From assembly GCA_964476245.1 (NCBI GenBank), contig CAYYYW010000015.1, positions 1 through 27,026 of the forward strand: DNA of 27,026 nucleotides. Direction: 5' to 3'. Within the stretch, counting starts at the first letter, position 1; every line of letters begins with the position of its first letter. Positions 1 to 6,530 of the stretch are shown in pieces. The notes beneath the pieces are model-generated. The model did no database searches, was not told where the DNA came from, and saw only the letters and a program-made list of their open reading frames with translations. Both the position numbers and the translations under genes were made by a program. Source of the DNA: CAYYYW01 sp964476245. GTDB lineage: Bacteria > Patescibacteriota > Microgenomatia > UBA1406 > HO2-37-13b.

Positions 1-90
1 GAGTAATGAAACTAAAGGCAAAAAGATACTTTTGACTTTTTACTTTAACTTTTGACTTCTAACTTTTGAATTTTGAATTTTTGTAAAAGT
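1..90. repeat. Degenerate AT-rich short-period repeat
   Basis: The left edge is non-coding and made of near-repeats of the type AACTTTTGA / TTTTGACTTTT / TTTTGAATT, with a loose period of about 7-12 bases. Similar words, in the other orientation, form the AAGTTCA tandem inside secA at 21947-21979. This looks like one family of simple repeats spread through the genome. No gene or RNA structure was recognised here. Confidence 0.5.
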
Positions 91-120
91 ATTTATAATT
101 TAGGATTTAACTAAAAAAAC

Positions 121-450
121 ATGAAGTGGGAAGTAATTGAGTATGAAAAAGTAAGAGGGGAAAGACCTGTTGCCGAATTTATTAAAAAACAACAACCACA
201 AGTAATTGCTAAAATTGCTCATCTTATAGATCTATTGGAAATATACGGCAATCTTTTGAATATGCCTCATGCAAGAAGACTTGAATCAAATCTTTATGAA
301 CTTCGGGTACGGGGAAAGGAAGAAATAAGAATTATTTATGGATTTAAAGGAAAAATTATCTATCTTCTTTCTTGTTTTAAAAAACAAAAACAAAAAACTC
401 CAAAAAAAGAAATTGAATTAGCAAAAAATAGATTATTGACCTTGACATAA
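121..450 (+). CDS. higB: RelE/HigB-type toxin (Gp49-like, DUF891 family)
   Basis: A 109-residue protein with the layout of phage Gp49-like/HigB toxins, which are ribosome-dependent mRNA endonucleases of the RelE fold. The tell-tale C-terminal half is visible: LYELRVRGKEEIRIIYGF (residues about 58-75), then a hydrophobic strand IIYLLSCF and the basic tail FKKQKQKTPKKEIELAKNR. This matches the family pattern L-x-E-L-R ... R-x-x-Y ... F-x-K-K-x-x-K-T-P-x-x-E-I. Length is typical. It precedes an XRE-type antitoxin gene by 56 nt, the toxin-first order usual for higBA. A TATAAT at 94-99 with a poor -35 (TTTGAA, 72-77) could be its promoter; no Shine-Dalgarno is seen. Family assignment is firm; actual toxicity is inferred. 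Confidence 0.88.
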   Translation: MKWEVIEYEKVRGERPVAEFIKKQQPQVIAKIAHLIDLLEIYGNLLNMPHARRLESNLYELRVRGKEEIRIIYGFKGKIIYLLSCFKKQKQKTPKKEIELAKNRLLTLT

Positions 451-470
451 TATAGCATCCATGTTATATT
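442..470 (+). promoter_or_regulatory. Antitoxin promoter inside the toxin 3' end
   Basis: TTGACA (442-447), a 17-nt spacer and TATATT (465-470) form a near-consensus sigma70 promoter. The -35 hexamer is the last two sense codons of the toxin gene (TTG ACA), followed by its TAA stop. Transcription would begin near 477, about 30 nt before the antitoxin ATG, giving the antitoxin its own transcript. Confidence 0.75.
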
Positions 471-504
471 AACATTATCGAATTTATAAGTTAATGTAAT
501 ATAA
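461..504. promoter_or_regulatory. Inverted-repeat operator over the antitoxin promoter
   Basis: Two overlapping symmetries cover the -10 box and start region. ATGTTA (461-466) and TAACAT (470-475) flank a 3-nt centre. TTATATTAACATTA (464-477) is mirrored by TAATGTAATATAA (492-504) with one base missing. XRE antitoxins normally bind such palindromes to repress their own operon, so this is the likely HigA-type operator; binding is inferred. Confidence 0.6.
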
Positions 505-506
505 AA

Positions 507-782
507 ATGAGAAACTGGAAACAACTGAAAGCAGAATTGCTACAAAATAAAGTTGTCAAAAAAGAATATGATAAGTTGACTCCGCGCTACGGAGCAATCT
601 CTGAACTTATTTCAGCACGGATTAAAAAAGGAATTACCCAAAAAGAATTAGCACAAAAAATTGGTACAAAACAATCGGCTATTGCCCGATTTGAGGCCGG
701 CAATGTTAATCCATCTCTTGGTTTCTTGGAGAAAATGGCAGAAGTAATGGGATATAAGATAAATATCAGCCTTTCAAAATAA
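507..782 (+). CDS. higA: XRE-family HTH antitoxin (HigA-like)
   Basis: A 91-residue DNA-binding protein. A helix-turn-helix of the lambda Cro/XRE type spans about residues 30-85: ISARIKKGITQKELAQKIGT, then KQSAIARFEAGNVNPSLGFLEKMAEVMG, with the classic Q-x-x-I/V-x-R-x-E-x-G recognition helix. The N-terminal 29 residues are charged and probably contact the toxin. Adjacent and downstream of the HigB-like toxin, it is the expected antitoxin and autorepressor, supported by the palindromes directly upstream. The ATG at 507 has no clear Shine-Dalgarno. Length is typical for the family. Confidence 0.88.
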   Translation: MRNWKQLKAELLQNKVVKKEYDKLTPRYGAISELISARIKKGITQKELAQKIGTKQSAIARFEAGNVNPSLGFLEKMAEVMGYKINISLSK

Positions 783-799
783 AAACACTCCTGCGGTGA

Positions 800-1048
800 G
801 TTGGGATCGGCCTAATTATCAGTGGCACGACGCTTGTTGCCTGCTTATCCCCCTTAAGAATGCGGACGGGGGCTATGATTTTGAAGTTGCTGTTGAATTT
901 CTGGCAGCAGAGGCTTTTTTATGTTGGGCTCGCGATTTCCGGCGCGACTTTATTCTTTTGCCTTTCTTATCTTGGGTTTTTATTTTGGAAGAATAGAAAA
1001 GGAAAAGAAGAGGAAGAAGGGACGATCAAGAAACTGGTAATTAAATGA
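800..1048 (+). pseudogene. C-terminal remnant of a polytopic membrane protein
   Basis: The frame open from just after a stop at 797-799 to 1048 reads like the tail of a membrane protein. It has a hydrophobic segment GLIISGTTLVACLS, a short polar stretch, a second segment GLAISGATLFFCLSYLGFLF, then a basic/acidic tail (WKNRKGKEEEEGTIKK). The first ATG in this frame is at 860, inside the fragment, and would drop the first hydrophobic segment. No credible start or regulatory signal lies upstream, and the segment is more GC-rich than its surroundings. I read it as the decayed end of a YfhO/GT-C-like membrane protein; parent family uncertain. The alternative reading in the frame starting at 796 has no protein-like features. 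Confidence 0.4.
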
Positions 1049-1107
1049 CATACCCCTGATAAGTTTTGCCTATGACAACAAGAATAAATGATTGAATAAT
1101 AAAATAA

Positions 1108-1142
1108 TTAAATAAACAAATAAATGTTTAAATAATTAAATG
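1108..1142. repeat. AT-rich repeat flanking the four-helix-bundle gene (left copy)
   Basis: Contains AATAAACAAAT (1111-1121) followed by AAATGTTTAAATAATT. The same 11-mer recurs at 1554-1564 after the gene, also followed by AAATGTTTAAAT, and inverted as ATTTGTTTATT at 1609-1619. The gene is therefore bracketed by matching sequence. Confidence 0.5.
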
Positions 1143-1147
1143 ATGAA

Positions 1148-1534
1148 ATGAATAAATATAAAGATACACCACAGGATATTCATTCACGAATTTATAAGTT
1201 TGTCATTAATTGTTTTAAAAATGTTGTGAAGAAAATACCGAAAAACACTGAAAGCTTTCCAATTATTAGTCAAATATCCTCATCATTGACTTCGATAGGA
1301 GCAAACGATCAAGAAGCAGATGGAGCTTCTACTAAAAAAGATTTTATCGCTAAGTATTATATTGTTAAAAAAGAAACAAAGGAAACTAAATATTGGTTAA
1401 AGGAAACTAAATATTGGTTATCAGTAATAAAGGATACCGATCTTTTAATTAAAGAAGTCGTCGAACCTTACATTGAAGAATGTCATGAAATCCTAATGAT
1501 TGTAAGTAAAATTATTAACAATACGAAGTATTAA
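1148..1534 (+). CDS. Four-helix-bundle protein (23S rRNA intervening-sequence/S23 family)
   Basis: A 128-residue, largely helical protein matching the four-helix-bundle 'S23' family (TIGR02436 type). These proteins occur within 23S rRNA intervening sequences or as stand-alone genes, and their role is unknown. Family hallmarks are visible: I-S-Q-I/L-x-S-S-x-T-S-I-G-A-N (residues about 42-54), an E-A-x-x-A-S-x-K-D-F-I-x-K segment (about 57-70), then the K-E-x-K-E-T-x-Y-W-L helix. The last motif is duplicated as KETKYWLKETKYWL, caused by an exact 21-bp tandem repeat at 1378-1419. The duplication adds one heptad and keeps the helix phase, so the fold may tolerate it. No rRNA lies nearby. The start has no Shine-Dalgarno. 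Confidence 0.8.
   Translation: MNKYKDTPQDIHSRIYKFVINCFKNVVKKIPKNTESFPIISQISSSLTSIGANDQEADGASTKKDFIAKYYIVKKETKETKYWLKETKYWLSVIKDTDLLIKEVVEPYIEECHEILMIVSKIINNTKY
1378..1419. repeat. 21-bp perfect tandem duplication inside the four-helix-bundle gene
   Basis: Two identical 21-base units (1378-1398 and 1399-1419), each beginning AAAGGAAACTAAATATTGG, lie in frame. Each adds the seven residues KETKYWL. Zero divergence between the copies points to a recent event. Confidence 0.9.
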
Positions 1535-1549
1535 TTAAATGTCAGAATA

Positions 1550-1620
1550 ATCAAATAAACAAATAAAAAAAATAAATGTTTAAATGATTGAATGTGTTAA
1601 ATTAATACATTTGTTTATTC
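1550..1620. repeat. AT-rich repeat flanking the four-helix-bundle gene (right copies)
   Basis: AATAAACAAAT at 1554-1564, with AAATAAATGTTTAAATGATTG following, repeats the left flank. An inverted copy, ATTTGTTTATT, is at 1609-1619 and is followed by CCTACATTTATTTCC. The arrangement resembles decayed terminal repeats, but no target duplication was identified. Confidence 0.45.
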
Positions 1621-1634
1621 CTACATTTATTTCC

Positions 1635-1757
1635 TTATTTCTTTTTGAAGTTTTTTGTATCAAATTTAAGGAAAAAATATACCGACAGAACAAAAGCAAT
1701 GACAATAAAAGCCAGCCCGATATGGTAATTTTTATAAAACTCTGTTAGATCGATCAT
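1635..1757 (-). CDS. Putative 40-residue single-pass membrane protein
   Basis: This short minus-strand frame starts with ATG at 1757 and ends with TAA at 1635-1637. The peptide begins MIDLTEFYKNYHIG, continues with one strongly hydrophobic helix (LAFIVIAFVLSVYFFL) and ends in a basic tail (KFDTKNFKKK). An amphipathic start, one membrane span and a lysine-rich cytoplasmic tail are typical of genuine small membrane proteins. Its start lies within the last codons of the upstream 67-codon ORF (26-nt overlap counting the stop), suggesting translational coupling. No homologue is recognised. It could also be chance, given the AT-rich context. Confidence 0.45.
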   Translation of the reverse strand: MIDLTEFYKNYHIGLAFIVIAFVLSVYFFLKFDTKNFKKK

Positions 1758-1935
1758 ATTCTGCTATTGCTGTTTCAATTTTTAACGAAATCAATAAGAA
1801 AGTAATAACTAAAATTAAATTAATTACTAATATTATAATATTTTTAATAGTAAAAAATCCAATTATTAAAGAAGCGATTATATTAACAAAAATACCAGAC
1901 ATAATCTTTAAAAAGGCGACAAAACTTGTTTGCAT
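1732..1935 (-). CDS. Putative 67-residue two-span membrane protein
   Basis: Residues about 10-30 (KIMSGIFVNIIASLIIGFF) and 31-50 (IIILVINLILVITFLLIS) form two membrane helices. They are followed by a polar tail (KIETAIAEYDRSNRVL) that overlaps the start of the next small ORF on the same strand. A plausible promoter lies just upstream. No family is recognised. Two consecutive small membrane ORFs with overlapping ends on one strand argue for a real mini-operon rather than chance; confidence is moderate because the region is AT-rich. Confidence 0.5.
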   Translation of the reverse strand: MQTSFVAFLKIMSGIFVNIIASLIIGFFTIKNIIILVINLILVITFLLISLKIETAIAEYDRSNRVL

Positions 1936-1942
1936 TTAATTA

Positions 1943-1970
1943 TTTTTACCAATAATAAACCTCTTGTCAA
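1943..1970 (-). promoter_or_regulatory. Candidate promoter for the small membrane ORFs
   Basis: On the minus strand TTGACA (1970-1965), a 16-nt spacer and TAAAAA (1948-1943) precede the ATG at 1935 by 7 nt, implying a very short or absent leader. The -35 is perfect; the -10 is weak. Confidence 0.4.
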
Positions 1971-2045
1971 CGGACTATAGACAGCATTTTATAAGGTTTG
2001 GAAGGTGGGGAATGTTAAGAAAGTTTGAAAGTTATTAAGTTCATC

Positions 2046-2117
2046 ATCCTTCGTCCTTCGACTCACGAAGTTTACCCTGAGTAAAATCGAAGGGTTCACT
2101 CGGGACTACGGAAGGAT
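2046..2117. repeat. Nested palindromic repeat element
   Basis: Three nested complementary pairs are visible: ATCCTTC (2046-2052) with GAAGGAT (2111-2117), CCTTCGA with TCGAAGG inside it, and ACTCA with TGAGT at the core. The CCTTCGA...TCGAAGG motif resembles intergenic repeats widespread in bacterial genomes. It would fold into a long hairpin in DNA or RNA. Confidence 0.55.
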
Positions 2118-2161
2118 AAGTAAACGGTAGAGAAGTATTTTTAAATTCTAAATAATAAATT

Positions 2162-2244
2162 ACCCGCCATCGGCGAGGCTCGCCAAAGGCGGCAAATCAC
2201 AAACCTGCCTGCCGGTTTACCCGCCGTTAGGCGGGCAGGCAGGT
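2162..2244. repeat. GC-rich double-hairpin repeat element
   Basis: The first half is CCGCC-ATC-GGCGAG-G-CTCGCC-AAA-GGCGG, a nested hairpin. The second half has 11-bp perfect arms ACCTGCCTGCC (2203-2213) and GGCAGGCAGGT (2234-2244), with CCGCC/GGCGG inside. The GC content contrasts sharply with the AT-rich surroundings. The motif family CCGCC...GGCAGGCAGG recurs at 7765-7800. Confidence 0.6.
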
Positions 2245-2442
2245 AAATCTTAAATTTTAAGTCATAAATATTAAACGCTTTTTGATTTTATATTTAATAT
2301 TTTGAATTTATTTGGAACTTGTTATTTATGATTTAGGATTTTTAATTATAAATGCGGAAATTTAATAGGGTAAATAAAGTTTGAAAGTTCACCCAGTCTA
2401 AACTAATTGAATAATGGGACTGAAATTAATCTTTGATTGAAT

Positions 2443-2471
2443 TTGACAATTTTTGTAATGGGGGTTATAAT
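2443..2471 (+). promoter_or_regulatory. Consensus sigma70 promoter
   Basis: TTGACA (2443-2448), a 17-nt spacer and TATAAT (2466-2471) match the consensus perfectly. The start site would be near 2478, giving a leader of about 26 nt before the ATG at 2504 and driving the envelope cluster. Confidence 0.85.
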
Positions 2472-2503
2472 CAAAGCGTCGTTAATTTTGGCCTATTATC
2501 ATA

Positions 2504-3721
2504 ATGGAATTTATTAAAAAAAACCTCACCGGGACGGTTGGTTTTGTTATTTTTATAGCTGCTTTTGTTGTGGTTGCCTATCTTTATAATAACGGCTCTT
2601 TATCTTTTCTTCCTTTAACTGACAAAAAAAATATAATAGATATTGTCTTTACCGATAAGGAATACCAGCAAAATTTTAATAAAAAATATTCAGGCTTGGT
2701 TTATGAGATGGCCGGATTTGAACAGACAGAAGACTGGGAGGGCGACTTTAATTTGGATGACACCATTTTTTTTGAGGGTGAAACCAGCGTCTCTCTTACC
2801 TCAAAAAATCATGAGACAAATGCCATCTCTCTTGACAAAAACCTAGACCTTTCTGATTATGAATCTATAAAGCTGCTTATCTATTCTGATAAACTTAGCA
2901 ATAGCGATAACTTAGAAAGTCTGAATTTAAGATTTAGCGACGAAGACGGGTCTTTGTATTATGAATATCCTATTTTAAATATAAAAGTAGGCTGGAATTT
3001 CTTTAGAATGTCTAAGGATAATTTTATCTACAGCGGTAAAACAAAAGCAAAAACTGAAGAAAGCACTGTTTCCGCTAAAGCCGCCGGCCGCTTTTCTTGG
3101 GCCGATATTGAGAAAGTTACCATCTCCCTTACTTCCCGACCCAATACAAAAATTGAATTGTTTTTTGACCGTCTTTGGGCGGAAAAAAATGAGGACTATC
3201 AGGAAGATTTCAAAGCGGCCAATTACAATGTTTTATCTTTAAAAAATTATCAAGATAAAGATTATGCCAACATTTGGTGTATAAATGGTTCAGTCGCTCT
3301 TTTGAAAAAAGTGACTTCGGTTAAGGATTTCAGTTATACGGCAAAGCTAATCCCTCAAAAAAAAGGCGCGCTGGGGATTACCGCGCGTACAGACATGGCT
3401 ACCAATTATGGCTACTTTTTAACTTTTGGCGGGATTGATTTGGGCACCTGGACTTTGTACAAGATCGGAAAACCGGTTAATAAAGCCACCAGCATAATTC
3501 TTGACCAGGGACAAATTAATAACTTTATTATTGAGAAGGATAAACCGCTTTGGCTTAGGATTGAAACAAAAGGAGCAAAAATCAGCGGTTATTTTTCCAC
3601 TGACGGAATCAACTTCACTAAATTAAGCGAGGTGGATGATAAGGAGCATAAATCCGGAGGAATCGGGTTTTATGCTAGCGGATCTTCATTTCTTGTTGAG
3701 TCAATAGACTTTAAACAGTAA
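2504..3721 (+). CDS. Membrane-anchored surface protein with two beta-sandwich domains
   Basis: A 405-residue protein with one N-terminal membrane anchor (residues about 12-30, TVGFVIFIAAFVVVAYLY) and a long extracytoplasmic part. Residues about 68-225 are rich in beta-strands and resemble a galactose-binding-like/CBM sandwich: FEGETSVSLTS, a LDLSDYESIKLLIYSD core, VGWNFFRM, and the closing IELFFDRLWAEK. Residues about 235-405 resemble a LamG/concanavalin-like domain (GALGITARTD, YGYFLTF, LWLRIETKGAKISGYFSTDG, GGIGFYASGSS). No catalytic motif is seen. It heads a cluster with a LytR_C-domain protein and a GT-C-like protein, consistent with a role at the cell surface, possibly glycan binding. 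The exact function is unknown. It has a perfect promoter and no Shine-Dalgarno. Confidence 0.75.
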   Translation: MEFIKKNLTGTVGFVIFIAAFVVVAYLYNNGSLSFLPLTDKKNIIDIVFTDKEYQQNFNKKYSGLVYEMAGFEQTEDWEGDFNLDDTIFFEGETSVSLTSKNHETNAISLDKNLDLSDYESIKLLIYSDKLSNSDNLESLNLRFSDEDGSLYYEYPILNIKVGWNFFRMSKDNFIYSGKTKAKTEESTVSAKAAGRFSWADIEKVTISLTSRPNTKIELFFDRLWAEKNEDYQEDFKAANYNVLSLKNYQDKDYANIWCINGSVALLKKVTSVKDFSYTAKLIPQKKGALGITARTDMATNYGYFLTFGGIDLGTWTLYKIGKPVNKATSIILDQGQINNFIIEKDKPLWLRIETKGAKISGYFSTDGINFTKLSEVDDKEHKSGGIGFYASGSSFLVESIDFKQ

Positions 3722-3760
3722 ATCTTTAATATAAACTTCATCACTTTAACCCTCTTGCGT

Positions 3761-3766
3761 TATAAT
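3761..3766 (+). promoter_or_regulatory. -10 box implying a leaderless transcript
   Basis: A perfect TATAAT ends 6 nt before the ATG at 3773, so a start 7 nt downstream falls on the A of ATG. The -35 is poor (TTCATC at 3737-3742, 18-nt spacer). It argues that translation starts at 3773 and not at the in-frame TTG at 3755, which would lie upstream of the transcript start. Confidence 0.55.
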
Positions 3767-3772
3767 AAACTT

Positions 3773-4876
3773 ATGTTTGATATTTTATTATCAATTATTT
3801 TAAGCGGGATTTTTTTAATCGGCGTTTATTTTTTTCAAAGCATTTTTTATCCTTTAATTATCTTTTTCTTTTTACTTTTTATTACTTTTATTTTTTATCC
3901 CCAAAACGAGTCTTTGGTTTATCTTCTTAAAGCAAAAATAATCGCTTATCTAAAAAAAGATTTTCACTATTTGATTATTTTATCTTCCATTATCTTCTTT
4001 TTTTATCTTCATGACTTGATCGGTTTTAATCCCAGTTTAATCGCCTCATTTTTTATTCTCTGGTATTTTTTGCACCTTGATGAACGGGCCAGCTTTGCCG
4101 CCGCTTTAATTTTCTTAAGCCTTTGTCCTTTTCTTCTTATTTTTCACCTGGAGGAATTGGCAGAAAAATCAGCAGTTTTAGCTTATTATTTTTTGGTGAT
4201 TGGTGTAGTTTGGCAGATGGTGATGATAACCAAGGAGAGAGAAATAAGATCATTAACCGAAGAGCCCAAATTTGTCAGCAAGCATCTAAATCTAAAATCG
4301 GATTGGATAGGTCAGACTTACATAAAAAATATTGGTTTTATTCTTAATCAGATTGTCAATAGTAGTTCTTTTATAATTTTTGCCGCCTGTTTTTTTGTGA
4401 CAATCATTGTTGTGCTTGTGGCTAGTCAACTAATCAGCAATATGTCAGTCAGTAAAACCACTCAAGTTGTTCCGTCACTTATACCAACTAAATTACCCAC
4501 GACGGTGCCCAGTCCGACAAAAGCAACTGTTTCGCCAACTAAATTCCTGCCAACCGCAACTGTTGTGCCAACGGCTGCTATCAGACCAATTTTATCAATT
4601 CTTAATGGTTCAACCATTTCCGGCTGGGCGGCTTCAACGTCGGCCAGTTTAAAAAAGGCAGACTGGGATAATATATTAGATATTACCATCGGCGATGCTG
4701 AAAAAAAAACTTACAAAACAATTATATTGAGGTATACTAAAGAATATCAAGACACGGCTAAAAAACTTAGATCTGATTTACTAAGCAGTAAAGAGTTTAA
4801 TTTTAAGCAAATTTTTTATGAGGAAAAACAAGAAGCAACACCAGCTGGAGATTTGATCCTTATTTTGGGAAAGTAG
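3773..4876 (+). CDS. Polytopic membrane protein with C-terminal LytR_C domain
   Basis: The 367-residue protein (start at ATG 3773; the in-frame TTG at 3755 lies upstream of the -10 box) has three parts. Residues about 1-150 hold around six hydrophobic spans. Another span follows at about 198-223 (FIIFAACFFVTIIVVLVASQL). A Pro/Thr-rich spacer (repeats of the PTK-PT type, about 234-270) then leads to a folded domain at about 275-366. That domain begins LSILNGSTISGWA and ends DLILILGK, matching the LytR_C domain (V-L-N-G-x-G-x-x-G ... V-I-Y ... D-I-x-V-I-L-G) found after LytR/CpsA/Psr catalytic domains. Here the catalytic LCP domain is absent and membrane spans replace it. The domain would sit outside the membrane, suggesting a cell-envelope role; partner and ligand are unknown. 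Confidence 0.72.
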   Translation: MFDILLSIILSGIFLIGVYFFQSIFYPLIIFFFLLFITFIFYPQNESLVYLLKAKIIAYLKKDFHYLIILSSIIFFFYLHDLIGFNPSLIASFFILWYFLHLDERASFAAALIFLSLCPFLLIFHLEELAEKSAVLAYYFLVIGVVWQMVMITKEREIRSLTEEPKFVSKHLNLKSDWIGQTYIKNIGFILNQIVNSSSFIIFAACFFVTIIVVLVASQLISNMSVSKTTQVVPSLIPTKLPTTVPSPTKATVSPTKFLPTATVVPTAAIRPILSILNGSTISGWAASTSASLKKADWDNILDITIGDAEKKTYKTIILRYTKEYQDTAKKLRSDLLSSKEFNFKQIFYEEKQEATPAGDLILILGK

Positions 4877-4892
4877 TTAAAGGCGGGGCATT

Positions 4893-6530
4893 ATGAAAAA
4901 AAATAATTTAATCTCAATCTTTTTTCTCTTCATCGTGTTACTCATTCTCTTTATCCCTTTTTATAAACCGGGAATGTTTTTTACCCTTGATGGCAGTTTA
5001 AGAGAAAAATTACCAGCTCCGGTTTTTAATGGTCCTGGTTATTTTTTTAGCTATTTCTTATATTTATTAAACCAGTTTTTGGACGTTGCATTAATTCAAA
5101 AAGGCTTCTACTTTTTTATAATGTCTTTTCTTTTAATCGGCAGTTATTTAGCCGCGCCGTTTAAAAATAATTTCGCCAAACTTTTCTTTGCCGGATTTTT
5201 AACCTTTAATCCTTTTGTTTATGCCAGATTTTTATCAGGACACACCATGGTCATTTTGGGATATGCCATTTTTATTCATTTATTTTTAGCCATCTTCAGG
5301 AAAGAATCAGCAAGTAAGTATGGTCTAATAGCCATCATTCTTTTTCTTTTGATGTTGACCTCAATCCACTTTTTATTTATTGGGTCAATGTTCATTGGCG
5401 GTTATTTGTTAATTAAATTTTTATTTTTACGGGACGTAACCATTAAAAATATTTGGCCAATAATAGTTGCATGCGTTTTAGTAACCATAACATATATTTT
5501 TACGGCCATTCAACCGTTTCCAGGACTGAACGATTTTTTGGAATTTAGCTCACAGGATCTTTTTGCTTTTATTTCTCTTCCTGATAATAAGTTCGGTTTG
5601 ATTCCCAACATAATATCTCTTTATGGCTTTTGGAACGAAGGCGAACATCAATTTATTTTATTGAAGCAAATCATTATATTTTGGCCTGTGGTAACTTTAA
5701 TACTTGTTGGCGCCGCTTTGATGGGGTTTATCAAATATTGGAAAAAAAACCAACAACAAGATGAAAAAATAGCCGCGTTTTTTACCTTAGGCTTTGCCTT
5801 CTTTAGTTTAATTTTAGCTGTAGGCGTTCAATCGGAGTTACTTCAATCCGCGGTTATTTTTATCTACGACAAGACCAAGATTTTCAATATCTTAAGAGAA
5901 CCTCATAAAATTATTGGCGTCGTGGCTGTTTTTATGGCTTTTTTCTCCAGTTATTATTTTGAGGAGGCAGGTTTTAAGGCGAAGAAAATAACTGTTCTTT
6001 TTTTGCTCTTAGCCTACGTCTATTATCCAGGATTTGTTTTTGGCTTTAATAAAGAAATCAAAATGAGTTTTTACCCCAATGATTGGTATAAGGCCAGAAC
6101 ATTTTTAAATAACGACAGTGGCGATTTTAGATTGCTTGTTTTTCCCTGGCATATGTACATGCCTTTTAGATTTGCCAATTATAAAAATATCTATAATGTG
6201 GCTGCCTATTTTTTTGACCAGCAAAAAACAATTTCAGCTCGCAACTATGAAGTTAAAGCCTTATATACGCATGATAACAGTCTTGAGCAGATGCATGTTG
6301 AAGGCTTGTTGAACATGACTTTAGTAGGAAAAAACTTATTTGGCGAAAGAGCCAAAATGACAACTGGTTGGGGCGAGGCTCTTTCACCCATTGATGTAAA
6401 ATATATTATGCTTTTGAAAGAAAGCAGCTGGAGGACGTATAAATTTTTAGATAAACAAAAAGACTTGGCAAAAATTTACGGAAACGAAAGCTTGACAATC
6501 TACAAAAACCTAATGTTTGGGAAAAAATAA
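4893..6530 (+). CDS. GT-C-like polytopic membrane protein
   Basis: A 545-residue protein with roughly 11-13 hydrophobic spans through residue about 385, then an extracytoplasmic C-terminal domain (about 390-545). An acidic residue follows span 1 (FFTLDGSLREK), the loop FNPFVYARFLSGHTM resembles bacterial arabinofuranosyltransferase-like membrane proteins, and a later loop FNILREPHKIIGV resembles the conserved R-E-P-x-K motif of the same group. These suggest a GT-C fold using a lipid-linked sugar donor, but no family-defining catalytic signature is certain. It begins 16 nt after the LytR_C gene, with a weak G-rich ribosome-binding sequence (GGCGGGG), and is probably co-transcribed. It converges with galE, whose product could supply UDP-galactose to envelope glycan synthesis. 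Confidence 0.6.
   Translation: MKKNNLISIFFLFIVLLILFIPFYKPGMFFTLDGSLREKLPAPVFNGPGYFFSYFLYLLNQFLDVALIQKGFYFFIMSFLLIGSYLAAPFKNNFAKLFFAGFLTFNPFVYARFLSGHTMVILGYAIFIHLFLAIFRKESASKYGLIAIILFLLMLTSIHFLFIGSMFIGGYLLIKFLFLRDVTIKNIWPIIVACVLVTITYIFTAIQPFPGLNDFLEFSSQDLFAFISLPDNKFGLIPNIISLYGFWNEGEHQFILLKQIIIFWPVVTLILVGAALMGFIKYWKKNQQQDEKIAAFFTLGFAFFSLILAVGVQSELLQSAVIFIYDKTKIFNILREPHKIIGVVAVFMAFFSSYYFEEAGFKAKKITVLFLLLAYVYYPGFVFGFNKEIKMSFYPNDWYKARTFLNNDSGDFRLLVFPWHMYMPFRFANYKNIYNVAAYFFDQQKTISARNYEVKALYTHDNSLEQMHVEGLLNMTLVGKNLFGERAKMTTGWGEALSPIDVKYIMLLKESSWRTYKFLDKQKDLAKIYGNESLTIYKNLMFGKK

Larger units (their letters stand above)
1971..2442. other. Non-coding stretch with palindromic repeats
   Basis: No convincing gene is present. 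The stretch holds two GC-rich palindromic elements (2046-2117 and 2162-2244) followed by very AT-rich sequence. The latter includes ATTTATGATTTAGGATTT near 2326-2343, nearly identical to the words at 91-108 upstream of the toxin gene. The promoter of the next gene begins at 2443. Confidence 0.6.

Noticed and set aside
796..996. A 66-residue frame starting with GTG
   Set aside because: Composition is unlike a protein. The overlapping frame (800-1048) has the coherent membrane-segment pattern.
4462..4689. A minus-strand frame with a hydrophobic, Val/Gly-rich peptide
   Set aside because: It is the shadow of the Pro/Thr-rich linker of the LytR_C-domain gene on the plus strand.
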